This document shows positions 43,711-56,027 of a stretch of 56,726 nt of DNA, piece after piece. The stretch spans positions 45,217-101,942 of the forward strand of contig NW_014578057.1 of the NCBI RefSeq assembly GCF_000485595.1. The letters are read 5' to 3'. Position 1 is the stretch's first letter. Each line of letters starts with the position of its first letter. The notes under the pieces are model-generated. The model was not told the origin of the DNA. It searched no databases and was given only the letters and a program-made list of their open reading frames with translations. This DNA comes from Priapulus caudatus (Eukaryota; Priapulida; Priapulimorpha; Priapulimorphida; Priapulidae). The translations under genes were made by a program, and so were the position numbers.

Positions 43711-43909
43711 TCTGCGCTTATACGCATGAGGTTGCAGCAGACGCGTGCGGGACCTGATTTCTCCGTGGGCCTGTTAATCTTGCAGTGATGCCTGCTAGGC
43801 GCGCTTGTTTTACGAGTGCACCTCATAAACAGCTCGTTTACGTACCCGGCTGCTTTATTACGGTCACGCATAAACAGAAAGCTGGGTCTAGGCCACTAAT
43901 GATACGGCT

Positions 43910-44023
43910 AGCGAGAGAGATAAGATGAATTAGAAAAAGAGAGCTGACGAGAGATGGGGAAAGAGCGCGCGCGAGAGAGGGAGAGACAGAAAGAGGGATA
44001 GAGAGAGAGAAAGCGTGCGAGAA

Positions 44024-44059
<36 letters not shown>

Positions 44060-44311
44060 GAGGGGAGAGAGAGCGCGAGAGAGAGGGAGAGACAGAAATA
44101 GGATAGAGAGAGAGAGAGAAAAGCGTGCGCAGAGCGAGAGAGAGAGAGCGAGATAAGGAAGAGCTAGAGAGAAAGAAAGAGAGAGCGAGAGCGGAGCTAG
44201 AGGAGAGAGAGAGACGAGAGAAGAGGAGAGATGATGAGAAGAGAGAGAGAGAGAGAGAAGAGAAGCAGCTTCGAGAGCGGGAGAGAGAGAGAGCGAGAGA
44301 CGAGAGAAGAG

Positions 44312-44379
<68 letters not shown>

Positions 44380-44489
44380 GAACAGAGAGAGAGAGAGGAG
44401 AGAGAGAGAGAGAAGAGAGAGAGGAGAGAGAGGAGAGAGAAAAAAAAAAAAAAGGGAAAAAGGAGGAAAAAAGAAGAAAGAAAGAAGAA

Positions 44490-44552
<63 letters not shown>

Positions 44553-44708
44553 GAAAAGAGAGAGAGGGAGAGAGGGAGAGAGAGAGAGAGAGAGAGCGAA
44601 ATAAGTGAGAGACGAAGAGAGAGAGAATTGTAGAGAGAGAGAGACGAGAGAGAGAGCGAGAGAGCGAGAGCGAGAGAGCGAGAGCGAGAGCTAGAGAGAG
44701 CTAGTGAG
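43910..44708. repeat. Large GA-rich tract
   Basis: About 800 bases of GAGAGA with GCGAGA and AAAGAA interruptions and an A13 run near 44441. Long ORFs are compositional. Confidence 0.95.
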
Positions 44709-46010
44709 AGTACCATTATTGTACACTCGCGCTAGCGGCGGTGAAGTCGGGGACGGTCCTTGTATAAACATAAGAGTTTCAAGAAGCCTCTTTTTGTTCG
44801 TCTTCGTTTGTTGCCTCTGCAGTATCAGCTTGCAGGGGCCGCGGATAATAGCGAGTGCTGCCTAATACTGGTACTGTTCATACCGCATAGTCTGTTTGTA
44901 AAATGACTGATGATATATTATTAGCGATGGATCGATAGTGTGGAAACCCGATGAGGGTCGTTTGGTTATTAGAGTGGGGATTACGACTCATCCCTGCAGC
45001 CAGAGCGATTAACGAGTGAGGAAGAGAGTTTTTCTTATGACAAGTGTTTTATTAGTATTGTTCCCCGTTCGCTGTACTGTAGCTTTGAATCCCTTTTACT
45101 CAAAATAATAACCCCTCTAGAAAGTACACCACCGCTATAGGAGTGATGTATATTTTCGAATCTCTGTTAAAATGCTTGCTGCTGCACGTGTTATTATCAC
45201 CAGGTCACTTGCTAGTTAATAGACGCAAATGGAAGAAAATCCTCAGAATTTCATTTTCTACGGTTCAAGTACTCTCAACACAAATGTATTGTCGCGTTTT
45301 TAGTGGATAGGAAACTTGCTTATGTGATTAAAAACAGAATGCTCAGGCCATTTAAACAATTTCCGTACAAAAAAATGGTTTTTAGTTGCCTCGTAAAAAA
45401 TTTATGGAAAAACGACGAAATGTGTAACAAGTAAATTGTATATACGCCGTGGGCGGTTGACCCCAGAAGAATTCGAAATACCAATTGGTTTAAACTACAT
45501 GCGATTTCATTGTTCGTTTGTTCTTCTAACTCAAATACCTGCTACGCTACGTTTAAAGCGAAGTTTAAAATACTGTGTTATAAAACGTAGGCAAAAAATG
45601 ATCAATTTGTTTGATTACTGGGACAGCTAGCGGCTTCGCATGCAGGCGTCACGGGAATCGACACATTTATAGCTGTAAAGTTCACTGAGTGCGCGCGCGG
45701 TGTGTGTTAAGTTTCAATGCTCCTGTAGACAATGAATCACTCAACGACTCGATGATTATAGTATACAGTGCCCGTCCCATCGGGACAAGCCTCGTTCATT
45801 AGCGTCCTGTATGTAATTAGACAGCGCGCAATACTTAGAGAGAAATCGACTAAACAACGAACATACATGAGATTAGATCGGACGGAGTCTGCGGCTACGT
45901 GTATATGTACCGGTAATGATAATTTGCTCTAAAACTTGGGCTGTTAAATGGTTTTTGCAGTATTAAAAACCGGCGTGCCGTGAAATATCGAATAGCGCAC
46001 TGTTATAGAG
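44709..46010. other. Channel intron 1, no gene recognised
   Basis: Nothing recognised in any frame. Confidence 0.4.
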
Positions 46011-46013
46011 AGA

Positions 46014-46030
46014 TAGAGATAGAGAGTGAG

Positions 46031-46111
<81 letters not shown>

Positions 46112-46155
46112 TGGATGGATGGATGGATAGATATATAGATAGATAGAGAGGGAGA
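46014..46155. repeat. (GA)n then (GGAT)n/(GATA)n
   Basis: A pure GA run is followed by GGATGGATGGAT and GATAGATA. Confidence 0.93.
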
Positions 46156-47045
46156 TTTAGAGAATGAGAGCGCGAGAGAGTTTGTGGGAAAGGAGGAAGG
46201 AAAAGAGAGCGTGCGAAAGAGACAGCGAGATCAAACGGTACGTGGGAGTGGAGGGCTGGAGATGTGATCGATGCATGCTATTGCCTAGTGCATGTAGAGC
46301 TTCGTTTATTCATACTAGTGATGTCAAACTCGTGTATGACTTGACAGCTGAAGTGTTTTTACAGAGAGTGCGCACATCTGCTACATGAACAAGTAATCGA
46401 GGAGAACACCTAAAAGTAAAGCATTAATTATTTAAACAAATCGTGTCGGCTCGTGATACAACTCCCACGCGGAGTTTTCATTTGTTAAGAACTGCAACTA
46501 TAGCTGTGCCTATACAAATGTTCTGACTCGCAGTGAAAGCTGCATTCTTATAAAAGTTTATAGAAAGAAAAGAAGAGAGTAGAATGAACTGCATCTGAAC
46601 TCTTTGATGATCAATTGCGAGGTATAAGTCGTATAAATTGGCGGCTCTATAGTAGATGGTGTATTGCCTAGAACACCTTTGTGGATGAGGTTATTAAGGT
46701 ACAGGGTCCCATCCTTGCCCGGAATCCTCGCGTACCATTTACCTATATAGTAGGTGTGCCTCTCCTAGTCCGTGCGTGCGTGTATGTGTGGTCTGTGCTT
46801 GCGTGCGTGCGTGTGGGCGCGTCTGCGTGTGTGTAGAGGATGTGCTTGATTTGGTGCAACACCCAGCTTTAAGGAGGCAGACCAGAGCTGAGTCGTGGTA
46901 ATTATTATCGACAATAGGGCAGCGCTGCGGCCCAGGGTCGTGTAACGCGTCCCCCGTAATTAGCTACCGGCGCAAGACACGCGTTTAATTAGTCGATGTG
47001 GAATCCGGAGCAATGGACCTACGAACGCTCTTCCCTCCTCCCGCG
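46156..47045. other. Channel intron 1, no gene recognised
   Basis: A GTGCGTGCGTG tract at about 46770-46835; otherwise nothing recognised. Confidence 0.4.
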
Positions 47046-47049
47046 AGCT

Positions 47050-47440
47050 GTCCTCTCTCTCTCTCTCGTCTCTCTCCTCTCCTCTCTCTTTCTCTCTCCT
47101 CTCTCTCCTCTCCTCTGCCCTGCCTGCTGCTGCCTGCTCTGCTGCCTGCTGCCTGCCTGCTGCCCTGCCTGCCTGCCTGCCTTTGTCTGTCTGTCACTCA
47201 GTCTGTCTGTCTTTTTGTATTTCCGTCTTTTTGTAATTGTCTGTCTTTTGTATGTCTGTCGCTGTCTACTATTTTGTTTCTCTATTTCTCTCGTCCACGT
47301 CTGCTTTCTCTCTCTCTCTCCTCCTCTCTCTCTCTCATCTTCCTCTCTCTCTCTCTCTTCTCATCTCCGTCTCATCTTTCTCTTTCTTCTCTCGCTCTGT
47401 CCTCTCCTCCTCTCGCCGCGTCATCTTCCTCCCTCTATCA
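47050..47440. repeat. CT-rich and TGCC/TGTC-type repeats
   Basis: CTCTCT tracts flank a GCCTGCCTGCTG block (about 47115-47185) and TCTGTCTGTC units. Confidence 0.9.
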
Positions 47441-48175
47441 CTGCTGGCACGCGCGTCAGCGGGCGCTACCGCGACGGTGTATATATACACATGCACCGAC
47501 GTACGCGGCTGCAGCTCGCGATAGCGTAAGCAAACAAGCACCGCCGTGCATGGTGCGACGTGTACACCCATGGCTTCAGCGTTCAGGCAGTGGGTGGCAG
47601 TGTGTATCGGCGAAGGCGCCGAAGGTGTAAAAATAAAGGCGAGAAAGTGAGAGCGCAAGTCTCTGCCATATATCGAGCACTAACTAGCTGCTTAGCTCGC
47701 CAACTGGGTGGTTAGCTAGCTAGCTAGCGCGTCGAGACGTGTTAACTCGCGGCCGATGTGCCGCTCTTTCCTTTCGCTGCGGCTTGTATCCGATTTCAGC
47801 CGACGCCCGTAAACGGTAGAGATTGTAAATATTTGCGTTTCCTTCACGAAGGAAACGCTGCTTTTCTTAGATGTTGAGTAGGGGGGTCGGATGGTTCTAT
47901 GCCGGCCGCCGATACACGCACAACGTTATTGCATGCAGCGAATGCGAACCCGACTCTGTATGTATGCGCTCCGAGCGGCTGATTGTTGCACTAACAGCGA
48001 TCTTGTGTAGATCATACATCGCGGTGATCGTGTAGTAGCGCGCTTTAATAGCTTACCAGCATCGATCATTCGGTTTGGAATGTGCGTATATATGATGTAT
48101 ACACACCGTAACGTTTGCGGTGAATGTCCGATACTCTGCGACGTTACTATTCTCAAAAGTGACTTATGTAAAGTT
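47441..48175. other. Channel intron 1, small hairpin only
   Basis: A short hairpin GCGTTTCCTTCACGAAGGAA(ACGC) lies near 47836-47859. No gene is recognised. Confidence 0.4.
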
Positions 48176-48184
48176 AGTGGAACT

Positions 48185-48370
48185 TGAGCTTTGGTAACCT
48201 AGGTAACAGGAAGAGACAATGACCTAGGTGTAACAGGGGTAGACCTTGATCAAGGTACCAGGAAAATACAATGACCTTGGTAACAGCAGTACATTTTGAT
48301 CTAGGCACCAGGAAAAGACATTGATCTAGGTAACGGGAGTAGACCTCGACCTAGATAGCAGTAACAGGAG
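48185..48370. repeat. Degenerate CCTAGGTAACAGG minisatellite
   Basis: There are repeated variants of GACCTAGGTAACAGGAAAAG with spacing near 30 bases. Confidence 0.75.
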
Positions 48371-48379
48371 CAATCCTAA

Positions 48380-49560
48380 GTACGAACGATATATGAAACT
48401 AACCATACGGTCCATAACCCATTGTATTGTTTAATTTTACTTGCGTGAATAGCATGAGCATCGAAGGAGAACCGAGAACGTTCGTATGTCGATAACTATA
48501 ATTAATGTTTTCGTTTGTCTGCGACACGTGTTCTGTGCAAACTCCAAGCCAAACTTGCCCCACTTCGTATTAAATACGCGTGGTAAATCTCAGATATTTA
48601 TGTCAACAGATGTCTTATAATAACGCCACCAAACCTGACGTCACAGCAATAGCAGAGTATAAGACATCGTTATGCATATACGTGCGCACGCGTGCGTGCG
48701 TGCGTGCATGCATGCGTGCGCGCATGGCGAATTATTTATCAACTCCGACGGCTGTGACGTTTGCATTGGTTAGCCGCAGTAGCGTATCCATCAGAGCTGA
48801 AGCATCCGGGCACTTTTAGAATGAATTGATTTGGAGTTTGGTTTGTAGTTGGCTGGTTCGGAAAGTGATGATGCTTGCAAGTCCTATTGAATTGATTCGA
48901 AGTTTCCTGAATCAGTTTTGCCACACGGACCGGAACAAGCAGAGTGGGCGGCAGAATTGATAAACAGTCATTAAGTGATTTCAGAGGTCTTGAATAGCAT
49001 TGGAAGTTGCGATAAATTGATGTGTTAGAATGAGCTTTTTATTGTAAACATTTGTACATATCTGTTTGAAAAGCTGTATGAGTAATTTGTAAGTTTAATC
49101 TATACATTTGGCGTTGGTTACCTAATAATATCAAACACAACATATAGAATTACGCATTTTCATGATTAATGTTAAAGTAAATGTAAAATCATTCAAAAAC
49201 TAGCGAACTTAGCAAACTTCGTTATTCTGTAAATCATTTTAAATAAAACATTGTAATTTCCAATTGTTAGGGTGATGCAGCGCAAGATTTGACATTGTGT
49301 GAGTTATATGTAACATGTTCTCAATTAAATTGCAAGTTAGTAAAGTTGTTTTGTTGTTTTTGAAAATAAATTGACGTTTAGAACAAATGAATTTATTACA
49401 GATGATAGTGAAGGAATTTTTATATCAGCGCAATTATTTTTGGAAATGTTTGAATTAATTTCAAGTTAAAAAATGATTTTGTGTATCTGTCAATTGATTT
49501 AAATTTGAATTTGAAATGATTAAAATGATTTTTGCAAGGGGATGGCTGTTCCCATAATAG
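48380..49560. other. Channel intron 1, AT-rich, no gene recognised
   Basis: A GCGTGCGTGCATGCATGCGT tract lies at 48690-48722. The rest is AT-rich and unremarkable. Confidence 0.4.
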
Positions 49561-49734
49561 TGGGTAGAATAATATAATATATTATATATATATATATAAT
49601 GATATATATACTATCCGTGTGCAGGCCCACTCCGATGGCAAACTTTATGCCCATGCCCATCGGCAGAATAAGCGGCTGCATACAATAATTGAAATAAAGC
49701 GGCCACGTATCCTATGCGACATGCTGCCTATGCA

Positions 49735-50215
49735 CATACACACGCGCCACGCACCTACGCACACACATACCATAACATCCACAATCACCACCCACACACC
49801 AGACAGCCCACACACACATGCCAAGCACACACACACAACACACAACAGTGATTGCGAACACCACAAACACAACACACACACACAACAAACGCACATACAA
49901 CACGCACAGCACATACCACTCACCACACACGCATGCGCCCCACGTCCCACAACACACGCAGATAGATAGACCAGACACATAAGATAGATAGATAGATAGA
50001 CTAGATAGATTGATAGTAGCATAGATGATAAGGATAGAATGATAGGATCAATAGATAGATAGATAAGATAGGTTAAGATAGGATAGTAAGATAGGTAGGT
50101 AGGTAGGCAGGCAGGCATGCAGGCAGGCAGGCAGGCAACCAGGCAGGCAGGCAGGCAGGTGGGTAGATCGGTAGATTGGTAGATAGATAGATAGATAGCT
50201 AGACAGAGAGAGAGA
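49735..50215. repeat. CA-rich, GATA and CAGG microsatellites
   Basis: In order: a CACACA/CCACA block (49735-49960), GATAGATA tracts (49960-50095), GGCAGGCAGG (50096-50160), GATAGATA and a short GA run. Confidence 0.92.
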
Positions 50216-50231
50216 GAGAGAGAGAGAGAGC

Positions 50232-51060
50232 GCGCGTTCTTGGCTGTATTCGGAGATAGATATAGTATATAAACGCTACTTCAGTTGAGTGTAAGTTGCA
50301 TGCACTGTTCAGTATAGTCAGTCTACGATCGTGTGCGCCATTTCAAGTCGGCGCGTATTGCAATATATAGCTGACCCAAGGACTTCACACAGCTGATGTT
50401 ACAGGCTGCCTACGACATTCACGCCTATACATTAACAAACAGCTGCCTCTGCATGCAGATGCACTGATTACTGATGCCCATCTGTCTGTGCGTGTACTAT
50501 ATGTAATTGCCGGTCAATATTCTAGTAAATTGCATCCTTGCCTCGATTTCTAACTAATGCCTATAATTACACCTGCCAGTTACCTGAACTCAGGTATGCT
50601 AATTATAATGAACAGCACGGAGAGCGGAAGCCATGCGGCAGGTACGCCGTGTGCAAGCAGCACGGATCACCTTTATCGGATTGAGTCTATACTATACACG
50701 TGCCGATATCGATCTGTACATCCTGTATACGTTTCGGAGATTTTCATTGGACAGTGTGCAGTTAATTTATCTCGGGGTAAAATGTGCGTTTTTGCTAAAA
50801 AAAAAATAAAGCGTCTATTCATTCGAGCATTAATTATGTAAATTATGCTTATATTCGTTTCCGTTCCATGTTCCATTAATGCTGTTTTGTTCTAATGGTG
50901 CATTGACATGGCCAATAACTACGCAATCGTTGGAACTGAAAGGTAGACGGCTCGATTCCCATTTGGGAGTAGTGCGTTTTTTTCTGTCTCTTTTTGACGC
51001 GCGAATATTGATAGGATATGGAGCAGAACGAGCAGCACATCGCTCGTCACTCCTAACCTT
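50232..51060. other. Channel intron 1, no gene recognised
   Basis: No exon or repeat recognised. Confidence 0.4.
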
Positions 51061-51129
51061 CTCCTCGATCCTCTCTCTCGCTCTCTCACAGTCTGACATG
51101 TAGTAGTTGAAGGGTGACGCCTGATGTAT

Positions 51130-51240
51130 TTGGATAAGCCAGGCTCCTTTTTGACGCGCGAATATGGATATGGAATAGAACGAGCACAGTTAGAGAGAGA
51201 GGGGGAGAAGAGCGAGAGTGATGAGAGATGGCGCGCGCGC

Positions 51241-51271
<31 letters not shown>

Positions 51272-51286
51272 CGAGAGAGGTGAGAG

Positions 51287-51340
<54 letters not shown>

Positions 51341-51835
51341 GGGACGGGAGGGAGTGCTGAGGCCAGGAAGTGGAGACCACGGAGCAGAGGTTGGGAGAGA
51401 GGGAAGAGCGGAGAGAGGGAGGGAGGGAGGGAGGAGAGAGAGGGAGAGAGGCGGATGAGAGGGAGACGAGGGAGAGAAGGGAGAGAAGCGGAGCAAGAGG
51501 GACGAGAAAGGAGGGAGTAGAGGGGAGAAAGGGAGAGAGGGAAGAGCAGGAGAGAAGGGAGAAGGGAGAGAGGAAAGTTGCAGGGGGAGGCGTGGGCTAG
51601 ACGACGGGTAGGGAAGTGCGAGGGAGACGAGGGAGAGAGCGGATGCAGAGGGACGACGCAGGCGAAGCCAGAAGCGGGAGAGAGGCGTAACCCGAGCGAA
51701 GGGAGAGAGGGGAGAGGGAGATGAGGGCAGACCGAGGCAGACAGAGGGACGAGAGGGAGAGAGGCGACACAGCAGGCCGAGAGAGGGAGAGGGAGAGAAG
51801 AGAGAGAGAGCGAGAGTGCGCGCGCGGCATTCCCT
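51130..51835. repeat. (GT)n and long GA/GGGA tract
   Basis: A GTGTGT run (51238-51266), then GA and GGGAGAGA tracts with indel-rich texture. ORFs here are compositional. Confidence 0.93.
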
Positions 51836-53265
51836 GATGGAGACGGGAAAACGTCAACTCTTGTCGGCCTGTCTGGCCGGCGGACGTACACCCATGTTCC
51901 GGCAGCCCTCGGATACCCGGCCGGGGGGGGGGGGGAGGGCAGGGGCCGGGCGCGAGGGCGTGGGCCTCGCGCTGAGAGGCGTGACAGTAATCAGAGAGAT
52001 CGAGGAGGACGAGAATAGAGAGAGCGAGAGAGACGCCCAGACCGGAGCCCGCCCAAGGGGCCAGCGAACGACTCGCTGTGCCCAGCGCACCACTCACGCC
52101 GAGAGAGAGAGAGAGAGAGCGAGAGTGCGCGCGAGAGAGCGCGCATTTACCGTATATCATGTGTTTCGCTTGCCAGCCGCTGAACGGTGACGCTTACGTA
52201 TATACTACGGCGATGAGGCAGGGCTTCAACGCAATATTGATTCAGCTTCACTTTCTGTAGAAGTATGTCTGCCCGGTTGGCCGATACGTGCGCAACAGTT
52301 TACGTAATGTCCGCCGTGATTCCTGCTCGTCAGCCACGCTCTGATTGGATAAACAGTACGAATATCGAATTATACTAGCACGCGTCCAGCGACTGACGAA
52401 GCTTCTGCACGCAACTAGTCCGGCACACCGTTACTAACTGCTCTGCTGTGTCACGTGTTATTAACGCCGCCCGAATTTATGTGGCAAGCTATTCTTCAAT
52501 GCCTCGAGCATATAAAAACGGGATAAGGCTGATTTTCTCGTACAGCATCTTAAGCAATACTAGCATTCTGCGCCGAAATGCCGTGGCGCCAAATTCAAAG
52601 CCTGAAGCACTTCAGCGTGCCGTCTATCTTTCATGAATTGGCATGTGACAAAATGATGAATAAGACTGATAATTGCGCTACAATTTCCTAGAGAGAATGC
52701 AGTTTTCTCGATCAAATATTTCTAGAAGCGATAAAAGTCGTGCACGCTAGGCCGATCACGGCAGCCCAGCACGCATTCATCGATAACATACAGGGGGTAC
52801 AAGGCCAAGAAAATTTGACCAGCATTTTCAGCATCTCGATCGAAAGGCTAGCTGTCAGCGCAACCGAGATACACGCGCCGCACGTGGAATTAAAATTTGC
52901 GATCGACTCGCGTCCCGCAGCCTTCCGTCCGCCGTTTTTTCGCCGTTGTCAGCCGTCACACCGTATGTCCCCTCTGCAATTTCAACGTAATATCATTCTA
53001 GTGCGGCTCCTCAGAGATTCTCATGGCGCGGAATGACCGTTCTCGACTGGCAATTACCGTCTTACTATCTTTTTCCTGCACGCTAGTTCCCTAGTAGTCG
53101 TTCTCAGTATACTTATAGCCTGTTTGTAGATATTGGCGAGGCGACGCGAGGATTACGCCTTTATTGATACGTGCGCGTTGACGCGCGCTGTGTGAAGTGT
53201 GAAGTGACCGCAGCGTTTTTGCCATGTCGAGTGGCCGCTGCATAAATTCGCCCTAGCGCGGTTGT
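51836..53265. other. Channel intron 1, no gene recognised
   Basis: A G run (51924-51934) and a short GA tract (52100-52120). No exon recognised. Confidence 0.4.
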
Positions 53266-53279
53266 TGTCATCTCACAAG

Positions 53280-53470
53280 CTTCATGCCCACAGCTCATAC
53301 TCGACAGCCTTCATGCTCACAGCTTCAATCTCACAGCTTATTCACAGCTTCATCTCACCAGCTTCCATGCTCACATGCTTCAATCTCAACAGCCTTCATC
53401 TCAACAGCTTCATCTTCAAAGCCTTCACTCAAACAGCTTCCAATCTCAACAGCTTCATCTCACACTCTAA
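53280..53470. repeat. About 15-bp CAGCTTCATCTCAA minisatellite
   Basis: Roughly a dozen units of CAGCTTCATCTCA, each with different single-base indels. This texture resembles the patch at 10955-13035 and suggests uncorrected long-read sequence. Confidence 0.8.
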
Positions 53471-53535
53471 AGTCTCAACGCAGGCGCATCCTGGTGGCCT
53501 TCGGGTCCGCCGCGCCGCGCCGTGCGGCCCGGTGG

Positions 53536-53613
53536 GACGTCAGCACAACATGACGTCAGCTCTTCATGACGTCAATAGAGCGCCGTGTTGGCAGCCAGTC
53601 GAACATGACGTCA
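53536..53613. promoter_or_regulatory. Cluster of CRE palindromes
   Basis: Three exact TGACGTCA sites (53551-53558, 53567-53574, 53606-53613) and one GACGTCA (53536) fall within 78 bases. An ATTGG (inverted CCAAT) lies about 50 bases further on. TGACGTCA is the full CREB/ATF site. Regulatory function is inference; a short local duplication could also have multiplied the motif. Confidence 0.5.
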
Positions 53614-54389
53614 TGTCTTCAGCGCACATCCGTGCGGGTCAAGACCACTACTGGACTATACTGCTGAAAGGGTTGTGATTGGTCCGTGGGCTGGCTAAAG
53701 ACCTACTTCCCCTCGCTGGGAGCGGGGGGGGGAACCAGGCGGCGTTAGCTCAGAAGGCGTAGCGTGAGGTGCTGAGACTGAAGGCGGGGGGCGCCGTCTG
53801 GAGGAAAAAGGGTGGAAGGCGGTATAGACAATCGGATAAAAATTGTTGCGCTAAGCGATGCGTGCGAGCACGCGACGCGTGCCGGGTGCGCCGGTACACA
53901 AAGTCACTACTCGCGACCCGCCGCTCTCTCTCTCTCTCTCCTCTGCTCAATCTCCCCCAGCACTCGCGGGCTGAAAATTTGATCAGGAACGCGGAAGCGA
54001 TGGCGCGCCGCTCGATATCAATATACTACACCCTAAGCGGGCACACGCGAGCTTTGACAGATCGGCCCCTCTACCTGCTCGTGCTTAAGCCGTTTTTGCA
54101 CTTCATCGAGAGGAGAGGAGCTGAGCGAGGAGGCTCAATGCATCAGGCTGTGTGCGGGCCGGACTAGTTACGGACTTATCAGCACGCAGCGCGGCCGGGG
54201 TGTCAGGCGTTTACGGCCTGTGGAATACTGCCTGAGACAAGAAGGGCAATACACGCGCGCGTGCGCTCGGCGCGCCTCGCCCCGTACTAATCGCAGATTG
54301 TACCAAGAACTAAAAAATGGAGAGAATCTCTGTGCGTGCTGTGTGGAGAGGGGGGGGGCGTGGGGCGGTGGCGGAGTGGCGCGTATGCG

Positions 54390-54640
54390 TGTGGCGGTGG
54401 GGAGTGTGCGTGCGCCGTGGGCGCATGCGTGTGCGTGAAATGTGTGTGTGGTGTGTGGTGTGTGTTGTGTGTGTGTGTGTCGGTAGTGAAAGAAACGGGC
54501 GGTGTGCGTGTGCGCCTGGGCGTGTGCGTGTGAGTGTGCGTGTGCGTGTGCGTAGTTGCGCGTGCGTGGGCGTGGGGTCGTGTGTGTGGTCGTGTATGTG
54601 TTGATGTGAATCTGGAGTGTGTGTGTGGTGTGTTGTGTGC
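54390..54640. repeat. GTGTGCGTG-rich tract
   Basis: About 250 bases of GT/GC-rich simple sequence. Overlapping ORFs on both strands are compositional. Confidence 0.9.
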
Positions 54641-54699
54641 GCGCGGCGACGCGAGTCGCGACTGTCGGCGCGTGTGCCGTGTGGTGGCTGGTGTAATAG

Positions 54700-55684
54700 T
54701 AAGATTCGCGGTGTAACGCGTGTAGGTGGGTCGAGCGGATCGCGGCCGCCGCGGAAGCCGCGCAACGGCTGTGACGCGTTTCGTTCGTCTGCGCTCCGTG
54801 TATATCACGCGGCGTGCGTGCACATATATGTAGCATGCGGATGCATGCGCGCGTGAGCCTCTGTGCTAACAACGGCTGCTTATTGATGTATGCATACGCA
54901 TACCCCTAAAGAGGGAATGCCATACATTGTTTCCTATAGGTGTCCTTGACCAATTAGATATATTCTCTTCGGTCGGTAATCCGTAATTATTCGTAATGGT
55001 TATTAAATCTATATAATTATTATATATCTATATAATTATTGTACAAAAATCCGGCAATCAATTATTGTTAGCGGGCAAGACCGGTACATGATCCTGCGCC
55101 TTCTATCATTTGGCGCGTCGTCTTTCCAGCATTATCCCTGTACGCACGCAGCAATCAAATCTGTTGCTTGCTATTCATGGAATGGAGGATTTTAAACTCG
55201 CACTACTGTTCAATGCATGCCTTTCACATTAGCAACTTCTCTCGCCATGCCCAAGGGCATGGCCGAGTATGCTCATGCATGGGTGTGAAGACATTACACC
55301 TCAGCGGTGCTCCGCCCCGTCATACATCGAAACGGTAGGAATTAGCACGAGGAAATAAAATCCGTGGCTTATGGCCCCTGGTCGACAGGCGATGCATCGA
55401 CTCACAAGTTTTCCCCGACGTAGCTCGCACGTACTGGTACGGATCGATAACTACCGAGCGAGCGAAGTGCTATCAGCGTGAGTTCAGCGTGCTTGCGCCG
55501 TTGCCTCATGAACTTATTACAAAGCTTACCCATGACTTTATTCGAAACGCTACGCCAGCGGTCGACCCAAATTTTGCACACGTCGGTAATAGCCGCTCGG
55601 GCGTGCGTTCCGTCGCTCAATGTGTGGCCTAATTAGGTTTAGGTTTAGTCGCTCCCAAGGCTGCGAGCAGGGCCATTAGTGAAG
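54700..55684. other. Channel intron 1, no gene recognised
   Basis: A short AT direct repeat (CTATATAATTATT) at about 55010-55040 and a 20-base palindrome GCCATGCCCAAGGGCATGGC near 55244-55263. No exon recognised. Confidence 0.4.
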
Positions 55685-56027
55685 GCTCGAGAGGGCGTCT
55701 ATCCGTACCCCCGGGGTACTAGCCGAACGTACCCTGGGTAGCGGTCCGGTATACCGGAAACGTACCCTGGTACTGATCTTAATATGCGTCGGAACTGTAA
55801 CCAAGCTGTCGCCTCCTCACCACTAACGACGTCTAAGGGAGTCGCCTACGCCTACTCCCTACATCTAAACCCAACTCGAACCCTAACCCTAACCCTATCC
55901 CAAATCCTGAACCCCTCAAACCATATCAAAAATTACAGTGACCAGGGTAACGCTTCCGGTATACCGGACCCGTACCCAGGGTAACGTTTCCGGCCAGTAC
56001 CCTGGGGACATGAGACCCCTATTGAGC
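55685..56027 (-). mobile_element. TIR element carrying TTAGGG repeats, copy 2
   Basis: This is a 343-bp relative of 14679-15059 in opposite orientation. The ends are GCTCGAGAGGGCGTCTATCC and GACATGAGACCCCTATTGAGC, with the same ACGTACCCTGGGTA and GGTCCGGTATACCGG subterminal motifs. The internal tract CCCTAACCCTAACCCT (about 55876-55897) is shorter and more mutated. The sequence CACTAACGA...GGGAGTCGCCTACGCCTACT matches the non-telomeric core of copy 1. The target duplication is not clear. Confidence 0.78.

Noticed and set aside
43838-44716. 292-residue Ser/Leu-rich ORF and Arg/Glu-rich ORFs opposite
   Set aside because: They are translations of GA/CT simple sequence, as at 32397-33257, 47000-47630 and 51190-51890.
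53741-53800. Possible tRNA gene (TTAGCTCAGAAGGCG looks like a D arm/A box)
   Set aside because: No B box (GGTTCGANTCC type), no T arm and no pairing acceptor stem within tRNA length.
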